Shown here one piece after another: positions 26,015 through 35,461 of a stretch of DNA of 64,000 bases; positions within the stretch are counted from its first letter, which is position 1, and every line of letters starts with the position of its first letter. Made by a program: the position numbers and the translations under genes. The notes under the pieces are model-generated. The model was not told where the DNA came from. It saw only the letters and a program-made list of their open reading frames with translations, and ran no database searches. Source of the stretch: Cypionkella psychrotolerans (GTDB taxonomy: Bacteria; Pseudomonadota; Alphaproteobacteria; Rhodobacterales; Rhodobacteraceae); the NCBI RefSeq assembly GCF_001294535.1, contig NZ_LGIC01000020.1, forward strand, positions 1-64,000. Reading direction: 5' to 3'.

Positions 26015-27954
26015 TGCGGCGTTCTGGAAAAGACCTTGAGGAAAGCCACAAAAAATTGACCCGTCGCGGACTGATGCTGGGCGGAGCACAGGCGGCTTTC
26101 GTCGCGGTTCTGGCGTTGCGGATGCGTCAGCTACAGATGCGCGACGCCGAAAAATATCGAATGTTGGCCGAAGAAAATAGGATTAATTTGCAGCTCATTT
26201 CGCCAGCAAGGGGCCGGATCCTTGATCGGTTTGGCACCGTTCTGGCCGACAATGAACCAACCTATCAGATCACCATCACCCGTGAACGTGCGGGCGATAT
26301 GTCGCTTGTCCTCAAACGTCTGCAATTCATCTTGCCGATCACCGATGAAAAGGTCGCGGATATACTGGCGCAGGCAGAGAAAACCAGTGCGTTCGTACCG
26401 ATCACCGTGGCGGAACGGGTCTCTTGGGAAAACCTGTCGCGCGTCGCTCTCAACACGCCAAATCTGCCGGGCGTCACCCCAGAAACCATCTTGCGGCGCA
26501 GCTATCCGTTCGGGCCGGATTTTGCGCATGTGATCGGCTATGTCGGCAGGGTCAGTGAAGCTGACCTGACCGAGGCGGGCGACCGCGCATCCTTGCTGAC
26601 TATGCCGGGGTTCAAGATCGGCAAGCTGAGCATCGAACGCGCCTATGAGCCAGAACTGAGGGGGGTTGAGGGCACTTTGGCGGTCGAAGTGAATGCGACA
26701 GGCCGTGTCATGCGCACCCTTGAGCGGACCGATCCTTTGCAAGGCGGTGATCTTAATCTCACGCTTGACCATCATTTGCAAAACTTTGCCCTTGCCAGAC
26801 TGGGTGATCAGAGTGCTGCTGCAGTCGTGATGGATGTGCGCAACGGCGATATTCTGGCCTCGGTCTCCGCACCTTCGTTTGATCCGAACCTGTTTGTCGG
26901 GGGCATATTGTCGCGGGACTATGCGGGTTTGCGCGACTCTGAATATCGCCCACTAGCGGACAAAACTGTTCAAGGTGCGTATCCGCCCGGCTCAACCGTG
27001 AAAATGTCACTTGCGTTGGCGGCACTGGAAGGTGGCTTCGCAACCGCAGACGATACCGTGTCCTGTCCTGGCTTTGTGACAATTTCCGGCCGCAAGTTTC
27101 ATTGTTGGAAACGCGGCGGGCATGGCCGGGTGAACCTGCAAGGGGCGCTCCGCGAGTCCTGTGATGTGTTCTTTTATGAAATGGCGCAACGTGTCGGCAT
27201 AGACGGGCTGAATGCGATGAACGCCCGTTTGGGGCTTGGGATCAAACCTGACTTGCCATTATCGGGTATTTCGGCCGGGCTTAATCCGTCACGCGCCTGG
27301 AAGCAGGAGAAACAAAAGGCCGATTGGCTGATCGGCGATACGATCAATGCCTCAATTGGCCAGGGTTTCGTGCTGGCATCCCCGATGCAGCTTGCAGTGA
27401 TGGTGGCGCGCATTGCCTCGGGGCGTTCTGTGGTGCCGCGATTGGTGCGGCCCACGATCAACACCGATGACACGGTACCCGACAGTCTGGGCCTTTCGCC
27501 CGCAGCGCTTGCCTTGGTGCAGCAGGGCATGTTCGACGTGGTGAATTCCGACAAAGGCACTGCGAAAGCCTCACGCATCGTGACCCAAGGTCAGTTGATG
27601 GCGGGCAAAACCGGATCCAGTCAAGTGTTCAGTATTTCTGCCGCCGAACGGGCGTCGGGCGTCCGCAGCCAAGCAGAATTGGCGTGGAACCGGCGTGACC
27701 ATGCGTGGTTCACTGCATTTGCGCCGTTTGATGCGCCCGAAATCGCGGTATCGGTTCTGGTCGAACATGGTGGTGGCGGATCGACAGCGGCCGCCCCCAT
27801 CGCGCGTGATCTGGTACTGTTCTATCTGAACAAGGGCTTGCCATCGACCGACGCCTACCCGCCCGATCAGCGTGGTCGCATCGGCACCGATCTGGATCGG
27901 CTGAGCGCTGTGATCCTGCCACCTGACAGTAGGGATGCCCGTGGCCATGTATAG
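26014..27954 (+). CDS. mrdA: Penicillin-binding protein 2 (transpeptidase)
   Basis: 646 residues from ATG 26014. N-terminal anchor (RRGLMLGGAQAAFVAVLALR), dimerisation domain with PARGRILDRFGTVLADNEPT, then the transpeptidase domain: PGSTVKM with catalytic Ser327, RESCDVFFYE (SxN-like motif) and GKTGSSQ (Lys532). Length and motif order match PBP2, the elongation-specific D,D-transpeptidase. Placement behind cytochromes and an L,D-transpeptidase instead of next to rodA suggests a second, condition-specific copy. Confidence 0.9.
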   Translation: MRRSGKDLEESHKKLTRRGLMLGGAQAAFVAVLALRMRQLQMRDAEKYRMLAEENRINLQLISPARGRILDRFGTVLADNEPTYQITITRERAGDMSLVLKRLQFILPITDEKVADILAQAEKTSAFVPITVAERVSWENLSRVALNTPNLPGVTPETILRRSYPFGPDFAHVIGYVGRVSEADLTEAGDRASLLTMPGFKIGKLSIERAYEPELRGVEGTLAVEVNATGRVMRTLERTDPLQGGDLNLTLDHHLQNFALARLGDQSAAAVVMDVRNGDILASVSAPSFDPNLFVGGILSRDYAGLRDSEYRPLADKTVQGAYPPGSTVKMSLALAALEGGFATADDTVSCPGFVTISGRKFHCWKRGGHGRVNLQGALRESCDVFFYEMAQRVGIDGLNAMNARLGLGIKPDLPLSGISAGLNPSRAWKQEKQKADWLIGDTINASIGQGFVLASPMQLAVMVARIASGRSVVPRLVRPTINTDDTVPDSLGLSPAALALVQQGMFDVVNSDKGTAKASRIVTQGQLMAGKTGSSQVFSISAAERASGVRSQAELAWNRRDHAWFTAFAPFDAPEIAVSVLVEHGGGGSTAAAPIARDLVLFYLNKGLPSTDAYPPDQRGRIGTDLDRLSAVILPPDSRDARGHV

Positions 27955-28101
27955 TCTGCGCAGTGCCGGATTTGCGCATGAAAACAAGCGCTTCGGCATA
28001 AAACTGTCAAACCGGGCGCTTAAAATAATTCCCTTCATGGCATAGCCGACAAAGGGGTATGACCCGTTTCAATGTGATGCGGGGTTTAACGAAGGAACGA
28101 T

Positions 28102-28389
28102 ATGATAAAATCTACCATAGCAATCCTGGCGGCCACCTTGGCAGTCACAGTTTTGGCAACGCCACTTATGGCGCAGGATGCTGGCGATCCGGCCATGATG
28201 GCGTGCAAGGATTATCTGACACTGGATGCCGAGGCGATGATGGCAGCCACGGTAGCCTTCAGGGCCGATCCGATGGCTGGATCAATGCTCGGCAATATCA
28301 CGGATGAAGAGGCAATGAGGAAAATCATGTCTGATTGTAATGCGATGCCCGACATGACCCTGATGGATAGCATGCACATGAACATGTAA
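28102..28389 (+). CDS. Small periplasmic Met/Asp-rich protein
   Basis: 95 residues with an aaggaac site before ATG 28102. Signal peptide: MIKSTIAILAATLAVTVLAT, cleavage near LMAQDA. The mature ~70 residues are acidic and Met-rich, with two Cys (MMACKDYLTLDAEAM; IMSDCNAMPD) and a Met/His end (SMHMNM). It resembles HdeA-like small periplasmic proteins (two Cys spaced ~40 apart), but the similarity is not decisive. Likely Cu(I) ligands are the C-terminal Met/His residues. Confidence 0.65.
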   Translation: MIKSTIAILAATLAVTVLATPLMAQDAGDPAMMACKDYLTLDAEAMMAATVAFRADPMAGSMLGNITDEEAMRKIMSDCNAMPDMTLMDSMHMNM

Positions 28390-28392
28390 CCC

Positions 28393-29090
28393 GTGGTCAT
28401 TGCTGCGCGGTGTTTGCCGCCGTCAGAGGTGCGGGCAACCACCCAAGCCTTCAACCGAATGCAAAACCGACTGACCCGCTTTGTGACCGAGCGGACCAAT
28501 ATGCTGGCAGCGCCAAGCCGTGATCTGCGATCGTCACTGACCGCGACGTGGCTTCGGATCGAGATGCTGGACGAAACGAAGGACAGTGTCCGACTGAAGG
28601 CTTTTGTCGAATCCACGCTGGCGTCTGCCCGTAACGTGGCCAAGACGGAACCTGCATCCAGCGTAGATCTTGCAGCCTTGTTGGGTGATTTGATGGCTGA
28701 CGTGGGGGGCGACCGCGCGACCCTTACGCCTTCACCGCCCGTGCCAGCCACGGTCCGGTCCCATGCGCTGAACCGCGCCCTACGCAACCTGATCTCGACA
28801 ACGCGGTGCGCTATGGGGGCGTGGCCCATGTTACCGTGCTTTAAGGACCGAGATGCGCCGTAATAACCGTGTCGGACAAGGGACCGGGATTGCCCGAGGA
28901 CCAGTTGGAGGCGGTGTTTGAACCCTTTGTGCGGTTGGATTCGTCACAGAACTGCGATACCGGGGGTGCGGGCTTGGCGTTGGCCGTCACCCGCACCATC
29001 ATTCAGGCGCATGGCGGAACGGTCCAGTTGCGCAACCCAAGCGGCGGAAGGGTTTATCGCCATCGTTCAACTGCCCACCGGCGAGGTCTG
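28393..29090 (+). pseudogene. Sensor histidine kinase remnant, catalytic His lost
   Basis: The frame begins with a HAMP-like end (EVRATTQAFNRMQNRLTRFV) followed by the dimerisation helix reading NMLAAPSRDLRSSLTATWLR. The usual ISHDLRSPLTAL has become PSRDLRSSLTAT, so the phosphoacceptor His is Arg. A short internal deletion follows (FVESTLASARNVAKTEP), then ALNRALRNLI (N box decayed). A stop at 28861 and another frame give SDKGPGLPEDQLEAVFEPFV and GGAGLALAVTRTIIQAHGGT. The sensor half is missing. No response regulator remains beside it. Confidence 0.85.
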
Positions 29091-29091
29091 A

Positions 29092-29541
29092 TCACGCGGT
29101 TCTTGCTGAAAGGCGACGCAGATACCACAGCACCAGCATGGGGACGATGATCCATTGGAGCAGCGGCGAAAGGCCGGTTCCGATTACCGGCAGGCGCGGC
29201 ATGGACGCATCATAGGCCCAGCGTCCTGCGACTTCAGTGCTGTAAAACTCAAGGGCGACGGTAATGGCGAGACCCGTCGAAAGCCAAGCCGCCGTGGCCC
29301 AACGATTTGGCAGGGCAGCCCAATGACGCGTTCCGGTGAAGAAAGACGCTACCCAAAATGCGATCAGCGCGATGACCATATCGCCCAAAGTCGCCTGCAG
29401 GCATATCTTGATGCCATCCATATGCGTGGCATCCCGCATGTTGCGAAACAGTGGGGCCTGAAGAAATTCCCATGTGAAATGCATCGGGAAAGACAAGATC
29501 AGCAGGTCAAGTTCTGGTGCAACACGCGACTTGGATAGCAT
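29092..29541 (-). CDS. Integral membrane protein, unknown family
   Basis: 149 residues from ATG 29541 (gggagagg upstream). Four or five membrane spans: LDLLILSFPMHFTWEFLQAP, LGDMVIALIAFWVASFF, WLSTGLAITVALEFYSTEVA and PLLQWIIVPMLVLWYLRR. Conserved-looking polar residues in or near helices (HFTWE, LEFYST) hint at a catalytic or heme/quinone site. It follows the sterol desaturase-like gene on the same strand at 170 bp. No function assigned. Confidence 0.6.
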   Translation of the reverse strand: MLSKSRVAPELDLLILSFPMHFTWEFLQAPLFRNMRDATHMDGIKICLQATLGDMVIALIAFWVASFFTGTRHWAALPNRWATAAWLSTGLAITVALEFYSTEVAGRWAYDASMPRLPVIGTGLSPLLQWIIVPMLVLWYLRRLSARTA

Positions 29542-29710
29542 CTGCTGTGACCTCTCCCAGATGAAGCTACCGGACAGCATAAGGCGTGGGGGCCGGACCG
29601 CAACGGTGTAGCCATTTTTGGAAATGCGCGTCACTCGCCACCGCAAGACAGTGTCAGACGTTCAAAGTCGCGACTGTTGCGCCAGTGTCCAAAGTCTTCT
29701 CCTACTTTAT

Positions 29711-30553
29711 CTATTTTGGAACACTCGGCCCCCTTTTCGCTTTTCCCACCGCAATCCCCCGCACGGGCTGAACCAGCATGCGGTCCAGCCAAAGGTCGCG
29801 AGGCGTTCGGAACTGTTCGATCCCGATCTCCATCCCCAAATGACCCTGGGCCGGTTGTGCCAGATATGTGCCAAACATCCGGTCCCACCAAGGGACGGAA
29901 AACCCGAAATTCGCGTTCGTTTCACGCGGCTCGACCGAGTGGTGGACCCGGTGCATATCGGGGGTGACGAGGAACAGGCGCATCACCCGGTCGACGGTCG
30001 GAGGCAGCGCGATGTTGGAATGGTTGAAGATCGAGGCTGCGTTCAAGATCACCTCGAACGCCAGAACCGCAACGGCAGGTGCGCCAATCACCACCACCAG
30101 CGCCAGTTTGACCGCCATGGACAAGACAATCTCGACCGGGTGAAAACGCAACCCGGTCGTCGCATCAAACTCCAGATCGGCATGGTGCACCCGGTGCAAA
30201 AGCCACAGGCCAGGCACAGCGTGGAAAACGATATGCTGAAGATAGATCGCGAGGTCCAGCATAAGGATCGAGGCGATCACCGCCACCCACAGGGGCAGAT
30301 CGATCATGTTGAACAATCCCCAGCCATTTGCATCGGCGATGCCCGCCAGACCCACCGCAAGAACCGGCAAGGTCAGCCGCAAGATCGCCGTATCGATCAC
30401 GACCAAGCTGAGGTTATTCATCCAGCGCAGCACCTTGGGAATTTCCTGACGCCTGCGGGGCGTCGCCACCTCCCACAGCATCATACCGATCAGCACCGCC
30501 GGGAAGGCGGTCATACGGATTGTCGGCTCGTGGTTCAGCAGAAAATCAGCCAT
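29711..30553 (-). CDS. Sterol desaturase / fatty acid hydroxylase family protein
   Basis: 280 residues with several membrane helices and the di-iron histidine motifs: QHIVFHAVPGLWLLHRVHHA (HxxxH and HxxHH) and MHRVHHSVEPRETNANFGFS (HxxHH). PWWDRMFGTY is the family's closing motif. These membrane enzymes hydroxylate or desaturate lipids with O2. The gene starts 85 bp after cueR on the same strand, so it may be read with copA-cueR. Substrate unknown. Confidence 0.88.
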   Translation of the reverse strand: MADFLLNHEPTIRMTAFPAVLIGMMLWEVATPRRRQEIPKVLRWMNNLSLVVIDTAILRLTLPVLAVGLAGIADANGWGLFNMIDLPLWVAVIASILMLDLAIYLQHIVFHAVPGLWLLHRVHHADLEFDATTGLRFHPVEIVLSMAVKLALVVVIGAPAVAVLAFEVILNAASIFNHSNIALPPTVDRVMRLFLVTPDMHRVHHSVEPRETNANFGFSVPWWDRMFGTYLAQPAQGHLGMEIGIEQFRTPRDLWLDRMLVQPVRGIAVGKAKRGPSVPK

Positions 30554-30638
30554 CTTGGGGATCCGATCCTGAATTTTGGAGGACAGTTTTCACAGTCAAG
30601 CAGCGGCTCAGCGTGCGGGTCAAGGCAGAGCGCGTTTC

Positions 30639-31070
30639 CTATTGCCCAAAGCGGGTCAGCGCGTGGTCCTTGATGCTGTTCGGGCCGCTGCCAAGGTCAA
30701 CGAGAATGGGGCAATCTGGACGCATGTCGCCACAGCAGGCATCCGCAAGGTGCTGAAGCGTTTCCTTCATCGCCTGCATCTCAATGATTTTTCGCTGAAG
30801 CCCCTCGATCTGCTCTTGAGCCAGACGCTTTACATCAGCGCTGTGCCGCGAGCGATCCCGCCACAGCGCCAGCAGTTCCTCGATCTTTTCAACCGGAAAG
30901 CCCAGATCGCGCGACCGGCGGATAAAACGCAGCATCTGCACCTCGGTGTCCGAATAGACGCGGTAGCCCACGCCGGTCCGCCCTGCCGTAGGGATCAGGC
31001 CGGTCGACTCGTAATAGCGGATCATCTTTGCCGACACGCCGGAGGCTTTGGCCGCTTCACCGATGTTCAT
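30639..31070 (-). CDS. cueR: CueR-type copper-responsive MerR regulator
   Basis: 143 residues. Winged helix: MNIGEAAKASGVSAKMIRYY with GYRVYSDTEVQMLRFIRRSR, then a long dimerisation helix and the metal loop ACCGDMRPDCPIL. Cys112 and Cys120 fall at the positions used by E. coli CueR for linear Cu(I). It starts 12 bp after the copA stop, so copA and cueR form an operon. Two candidate operators lie in the copA-copZ intergenic region. Confidence 0.92.
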   Translation of the reverse strand: MNIGEAAKASGVSAKMIRYYESTGLIPTAGRTGVGYRVYSDTEVQMLRFIRRSRDLGFPVEKIEELLALWRDRSRHSADVKRLAQEQIEGLQRKIIEMQAMKETLQHLADACCGDMRPDCPILVDLGSGPNSIKDHALTRFGQ

Positions 31071-31082
31071 GGGTTTAGTCCT

Positions 31083-33557
31083 TCAGGCTTTTGTGGGGAT
31101 GTAGCGGCGCAGTCGTAGCGCGTTGCCAAGAACGAACACCGACGACAGCGCCATGGCCCCGGCGGCAAAGACCGGTGACAGCAGGATGCCGAAAGCGGGC
31201 CAAAGCGCGCCCGCGGCCACCGGGATCAGGGCTGCGTTATAGGCAAAGGCCCAGAACAGGTTCTGCCGGATGTTGCGCATCGTGGCCTTGGATAGCGCGA
31301 TAGCGTCTGACACCGCCGTCAGCCGCCCCGACATCAGCACGACATCCGCTGCCTCAATGGCAATATCGGTGCCGGTGCCGACGGCAAGGCCAACATCGGC
31401 CGCAGCCAGTGCCGGGGCGTCGTTGATGCCATCGCCGACATAGGCGAGCGCGCCTAGCGCCTGAAGGCGCTTGATCGCCGCGACCTTGCCATCGGGCAGC
31501 ACCTCGGCCACCACCTCGTCAATGCCAAGCTGGCGGGCGATAGCCTGCGCGGTGCGGGCATTGTCGCCGGTGATCATCGCAGTCTTGAGGTCAAGTGCGT
31601 GCAGCGCGCGGATGGCTTGTGGGGTGGTTTCCTTGATCGGGTCCGCCACCGCCAGGATCGCGGCCAATGTGCCGTCGATAGCGGCGTAAAGCGGCGACTT
31701 GCCCTCATCTGCCATTCGCACAGCCGCATCGGCAAAGGGTGCCACGTCCATACCCAGCTTTGTCATGTAACGGTCCGCGCCAATCTCGACCCGGCTACCA
31801 CCTGCCTGCGCCACGACGCCATAGCCGGTCAGCGACGCAAACTCTGTCACCTCGGGCAGCTTCAATCCCTCCTCCTGCGCAGCCGCAACGATGGCGCGGG
31901 CAATCGGGTGTTCGGACTTCGCCTCGACCGCCGCAACGGCGGCCAGCACTGGGGCGCGGTCAAAGCCAGGGGCAACGATCAGGTCCGTGAGGCGTGGCTT
32001 GCCCTCGGTCAGCGTGCCCGTCTTGTCGAAGGCCACGACGCTTACACTCTGCAAGGCCTGCAGCGCCTCGCCCTTGCGAAACAGCACGCCCAGTTCGGCC
32101 CCGCGCCCGGTGCCGACCATTATCGAGGTCGGCGTAGCAAGTCCCATCGCACAGGGGCAGGCGATGATCAGCACGGCCACGGCATTCACCAGACCGAAGG
32201 TCAGCGCCGGATCAGGGCCAAAGGTCAGCCAGACGGCGAAGGTCAGCGCAGCCAGCGCCATCACGGCGGGCACGAACCACATCGTCACGCGGTCAACCAA
32301 CGTCTGGATCGGCAGTTTGCCGCCTTGCGCCGCCTCAACCATGCGGATGATCTGCGCCAGCATCGTGGCCTCGCCCACCGCCGTGGCACGCAAAGTAAAG
32401 GCACCCGTCTGATTGACCGTGCCGCCGGTGACGGCGCTGCCTGCTGACTTTTCAACTGGCAGGGGTTCACCCGAGATCATGCTTTCGTCGATCCAGCTTA
32501 TGCCCGTCGTCACCTCGCCATCGACCGGCACCCGCTCGCCGGGGCGCACCTCGACAAGATCTCGGGGGCGAACATCGGCAATCGGCACCTCAAGGGCTGT
32601 GCCGTCGCGGATCACGCGCGCGGTCTTGGCTTGCAGTTTCACCAACCGCTTGATCGCCTCGGACGTGCGGCCCTTGGCGCGCGCCTCCAGAAACCGGCCC
32701 AGCAGGATAAGGGTCACGATGACCGCTGCCGCCTCGTAATAGACGTTCACTGTGCCTGCGGGTAGCAGTTCGGGCAAAAAGGTTGCGACCACCGAATAAC
32801 CATAGGCGGCCAGCGTGCCCACAGCGACCAGGCTGTTCATATCGGGGGCAAGACGGGTCAAAGCTGGAAAACCCTTGGTGTAAAACCGCCGACCGGGGCC
32901 GATCAGCGCTGCCGTGGTCAGCGCGAATTGCAGATACCAGCTGTTCTGCATGCCGATGGTGTTCATCACCGCCATATGGATCCATGTGAACAGATGCGAC
33001 CCCATTTCCAGCAAGAACACCGGCAGCGACAGGGCTGCGGCAATGCACAGATCGCGTTTCAGCGCACCATCCTCGGCGGCCTTGCGGGCGGTCTTTTCGT
33101 CAGACACCGCACTGGCCGGGGTTGCCAGCCGGGCATCGTATCCCACGTAGGATATAGCGCGGATCAGAGCCGCTGGATCAGCCGGCCCGATCACATGCGC
33201 CCGCTCGGTCGCCAGATTGACGGTTGCACCGGTCACGCCCGGCACCGATTGCAATGCCCGCTCGACGCGCGCCACGCAAGAGGCGCAGGTCATCCCCTCG
33301 ATCTCCAGATCAACCGGAGGCGAGGCGACATCATAGCCGGTATCTTCGACCGCCTTGACCAACGCGGCTCGGTCGAGCGCCGGCCCGATGATCTCGGCCC
33401 GTTCGGTGGCAAGGTTCACGGCGGCCGAGGTCACGCCGGGTACTGCTTTCAGCGCCCGTTCAACCCGCACGACGCAGGAGGCGCAGGTCATGCCCGCGAC
33501 ATCGAGTGTGATGGTCATCACCGGACTTGCGTCGATGTTTTTTAGGGGGGCATTCAT
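31083..33557 (-). CDS. copA: Cu(I)-exporting P1B-1 ATPase, two HMA domains
   Basis: 824 residues. Two N-terminal heavy-metal domains, each with GMTCASC (Cys25/28 and Cys91/94). Eight membrane helices, the TGE actuator loop as [12 protein letters not shown], the CPC helix ([15 protein letters not shown]), [11 protein letters not shown], and the hinge [16 protein letters not shown]. All catalytic motifs are intact, unlike the two other copper-type ATPases nearby. It pumps Cu(I) from cytoplasm to periplasm. A MerR-type promoter with a 19-bp spacer lies about 35-65 bp upstream. Confidence 0.95.
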   Translation of the reverse strand: MNAPLKNIDASPVMTITLDVAGMTCASCVVRVERALKAVPGVTSAAVNLATERAEIIGPALDRAALVKAVEDTGYDVASPPVDLEIEGMTCASCVARVERALQSVPGVTGATVNLATERAHVIGPADPAALIRAISYVGYDARLATPASAVSDEKTARKAAEDGALKRDLCIAAALSLPVFLLEMGSHLFTWIHMAVMNTIGMQNSWYLQFALTTAALIGPGRRFYTKGFPALTRLAPDMNSLVAVGTLAAYGYSVVATFLPELLPAGTVNVYYEAAAVIVTLILLGRFLEARAKGRTSEAIKRLVKLQAKTARVIRDGTALEVPIADVRPRDLVEVRPGERVPVDGEVTTGISWIDESMISGEPLPVEKSAGSAVTGGTVNQTGAFTLRATAVGEATMLAQIIRMVEAAQGGKLPIQTLVDRVTMWFVPAVMALAALTFAVWLTFGPDPALTFGLVNAVAVLIIACPCAMGLATPTSIMVGTGRGAELGVLFRKGEALQALQSVSVVAFDKTGTLTEGKPRLTDLIVAPGFDRAPVLAAVAAVEAKSEHPIARAIVAAAQEEGLKLPEVTEFASLTGYGVVAQAGGSRVEIGADRYMTKLGMDVAPFADAAVRMADEGKSPLYAAIDGTLAAILAVADPIKETTPQAIRALHALDLKTAMITGDNARTAQAIARQLGIDEVVAEVLPDGKVAAIKRLQALGALAYVGDGINDAPALAAADVGLAVGTGTDIAIEAADVVLMSGRLTAVSDAIALSKATMRNIRQNLFWAFAYNAALIPVAAGALWPAFGILLSPVFAAGAMALSSVFVLGNALRLRRYIPTKA

Positions 33558-33592
33558 CTCGGGTCACCTTGTTCTCGTCCTGTCCTCTTTCC

Positions 33593-33623
33593 CAGATAGG
33601 CCTTCCAATGATGGCAAGGTCAA
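33593..33623 (-). promoter_or_regulatory. CueR-type promoter/operator for copA
   Basis: On the minus strand: TTGACC (-35), exactly 19 bp, then TATCTG (-10). Inside the long spacer lies the dyad CCTTGCCATCATTGGAAGG, matching the CCTTCC-N7-GGAAGG CueR pattern. An overlong spacer holding a dyad is the hallmark of MerR-family activation. Confidence 0.8.
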
Positions 33624-33660
33624 GAGGTATAATGAAATTCTCCATCACAGCCTTGTGCCC

Positions 33661-33691
33661 TTGACCTTACAACGGTGGAAAGCCCCATATA
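33661..33691 (+). promoter_or_regulatory. CueR-type promoter/operator for copZ-DUF305
   Basis: TTGACC, 19 bp, CATATA on the plus strand, with the dyad ACCTTACAACGGTGGAAAGC in the spacer. It is a weaker version of the copA site (same -35, same spacing, one imperfect half) and lies 35 bp before the copZ ATG. Confidence 0.65.
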
Positions 33692-33725
33692 CCGGAACAT
33701 GAAGAGGAGCGCGAAGGAGAAACTC

Positions 33726-33914
33726 ATGCAATTCCATATTGAAAACATGACCTGCGGTGGCTGCGTGCGCGGAGTCACAAAGGCCGTCCTGTCGGTCGAT
33801 CCGACCGCAAAGGTCAAAGCTGATCCTGCGACACACAAGGTTGATGTGACCTCAACTGCCCCGCGCGAACGCCTAGTCGTGGCACTGACAAACGCGGGCT
33901 TCACGCCCGCCTGA
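33726..33914 (+). CDS. copZ: CopZ-like copper chaperone (HMA domain)
   Basis: 62 residues from ATG 33726 ([20 protein letters not shown]), preceded by aaggag. A single HMA domain with MTCGGC and no extra domains, typical of cytoplasmic Cu(I) chaperones. The longer in-frame start at 33675 would overlap the -10 region and is rejected. It diverges from copA and is followed by a DUF305 gene after 23 bp. Confidence 0.88.
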   Translation: MQFHIENMTCGGCVRGVTKAVLSVDPTAKVKADPATHKVDVTSTAPRERLVVALTNAGFTPA

Positions 33915-33937
33915 TTGAAAAAAACCCAAGGAGAATA

Positions 33938-34345
33938 ATGATGAAAAAGAAAAACTTGGCGCTTGTTGCGGGTGTATTTGCAATTCTGGGCAGCTTTGCC
34001 TATGCGCAAGAGGCGATGAAAGGCATGGCCGGGATGGAGGGCATGGGCATGATGAACCACGCCTCGATGATCCCGCCCGAACTGGCCGACAATCCGGCCG
34101 TGGTGGCCTATGCGGCGGCCATGGACAAGATGATGGCCGACATGATGGTGCCCTATACCGGTGATGCCGATGTCGACTTCGTCAAGGGCATGATCCCGCA
34201 CCACGAAGCAGCAGTTGCGATGGCCAAAGTGCAGCTGGAGTACGGCAAGGATCCCGAGATGCGCAAACTCGCCGAAGCCGTGATCGCTGCACAGGAAACC
34301 GAAATCGGACAGATGAACGCTTGGCTCGCCGCTAAGGGCCAGTAG
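33938..34345 (+). CDS. DUF305 periplasmic copper-binding protein
   Basis: 135 residues; aaggagaa precedes ATGATG. Signal peptide [21 protein letters not shown] Met-rich stretch ([17 protein letters not shown]) precedes the DUF305 core: [20 protein letters not shown], a helical Met/His site, and [13 protein letters not shown]305 members such as CopM bind copper through these Met and His residues. Co-transcribed with copZ. Confidence 0.88.
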   Translation: MMKKKNLALVAGVFAILGSFAYAQEAMKGMAGMEGMGMMNHASMIPPELADNPAVVAYAAAMDKMMADMMVPYTGDADVDFVKGMIPHHEAAVAMAKVQLEYGKDPEMRKLAEAVIAAQETEIGQMNAWLAAKGQ

Positions 34346-34354
34346 AGCTGATGG

Positions 34355-34393
34355 CGCGGGCAAGCATTGCTTCGGCCTGCCCGCGTTGTTTTA
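34355..34393. terminator. Terminator between DUF305 and the convergent aldolase gene
   Basis: CGCGGGC (34355-34361) pairs with GCCCGCG (34379-34385), with a smaller inner stem, followed by TTGTTTTAT on the plus strand. Confidence 0.6.
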
Positions 34394-34411
34394 TCCTGCC
34401 GGCAGAGCTCA

Positions 34412-35461
34412 TCACGCAAGGGACAACTGTGCCTCGGCGCTGTTACGTTCCATGTTTGCATCGTATTCACCGCGACGCGCAGCTTGATTGCAGATGGCGC
34501 GACGATAGAGAGCTTGTTGTGCGGCTTTTATATGGCTGTCTTGACCTTGCCAAATCGCCAAGGCCGGATTCTGAATGGCACGGGCAAACGAAAATGTCAG
34601 TTGCCAAGGCAGGCGCGACCTGAATCTGACATTCATTTCATTCAGTCGAGACGACGCCAGTTCGCCAGTTTGCCCGCCCGATAAGAATGCGATTCCCGGA
34701 ACGGCAGCTGGCACCGAGCGCAAGAGACACCGCACAGTGGCGTCGGCGACCTTTTCTAATGGTTCCTGCGATAGGGCACTTGATCCCGGCAACACCATAC
34801 TGGGCTTCAGAATCATCCCCTCAAACGAAACTCCTTGGGCGTGGAGGTGATCGAAAACTGTTCGAAGGACGTGGTCGGTTATCTCGAAAGAGCGCTCGAT
34901 AGAGTGGTTGCCCTGCATCAATACTTCTGGCTCGACGACAGGAACCATCCCTGCCTCCTGGCACAGCGCGGCATATCGGGCCAGGGCATGAGCGTTCGCT
35001 TCGATACAGGCGCTGCTCGGCAGGCCCGCGCCGATTGCAAACACTGCGCGCCATTTTGCAAAACGCGCGCCCATGTCCGCATAGTCCGCAAGACGGCTCC
35101 GCAACCCGTCCAGCCCTTCAGTGACTTTTTCGCCCGGGTGGCCCGCCAGGTTCATAGCTCCGGTATCAACTTTGATGCCTAAAACTAAGCCCCTTGCGAT
35201 GATCGCCTCGGCCATGGGAGTGCCGTCAGAGTTGGTCTGGCGGATCGTCTCGTCATAAAGGATCACTCCGCTGATCGCGTCGCCAAGACAGGGCGTGGTC
35301 ACCAGCAATTCGCGATAGGCGCGCCTAGACTCAATGGTCTGGGGGATTCCCAATTTTGCGAACATTTTGTTGCAGGTCGCGTTGCTTTCATCCATCGCCA
35401 AAAGCCCTTTGTCGTCGGCCAAAAGCAGCGCTGCGGTATCAGACAAACCTTGTGTATTCAT
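34412..35461 (-). CDS. Fructose-bisphosphate aldolase, class I
   Basis: 349 residues from ATG 35461 (MNTQGLSDTAALLLADDKGL). The Schiff-base lysine motif is GMILKPSMVLPG. Other class I signatures: LLAMDESNATCNKMFAKLGI, VVEPEVLMQGNHSIERSFE and IAFLSGGQTGELA. It cleaves or forms fructose 1,6-bisphosphate. The start is fixed by an ATGA overlap with the frame-corrected phosphoketolase stop (35458-35460). Last gene of the HAD-ackA-xfp-fba operon; it could return glyceraldehyde 3-phosphate from phosphoketolase to hexose. Confidence 0.93.
   Translation of the reverse strand: MNTQGLSDTAALLLADDKGLLAMDESNATCNKMFAKLGIPQTIESRRAYRELLVTTPCLGDAISGVILYDETIRQTNSDGTPMAEAIIARGLVLGIKVDTGAMNLAGHPGEKVTEGLDGLRSRLADYADMGARFAKWRAVFAIGAGLPSSACIEANAHALARYAALCQEAGMVPVVEPEVLMQGNHSIERSFEITDHVLRTVFDHLHAQGVSFEGMILKPSMVLPGSSALSQEPLEKVADATVRCLLRSVPAAVPGIAFLSGGQTGELASSRLNEMNVRFRSRLPWQLTFSFARAIQNPALAIWQGQDSHIKAAQQALYRRAICNQAARRGEYDANMERNSAEAQLSLA

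Noticed and set aside
31599-32447. 282-codon plus-strand frame
   Set aside because: Antisense to copA; no start signal.
34543-34575. CueR-like sequence (TTGACC plus CCTTGCC...CCAAGG)
   Set aside because: Lies inside the aldolase coding sequence with no gene start nearby on that strand; likely chance.
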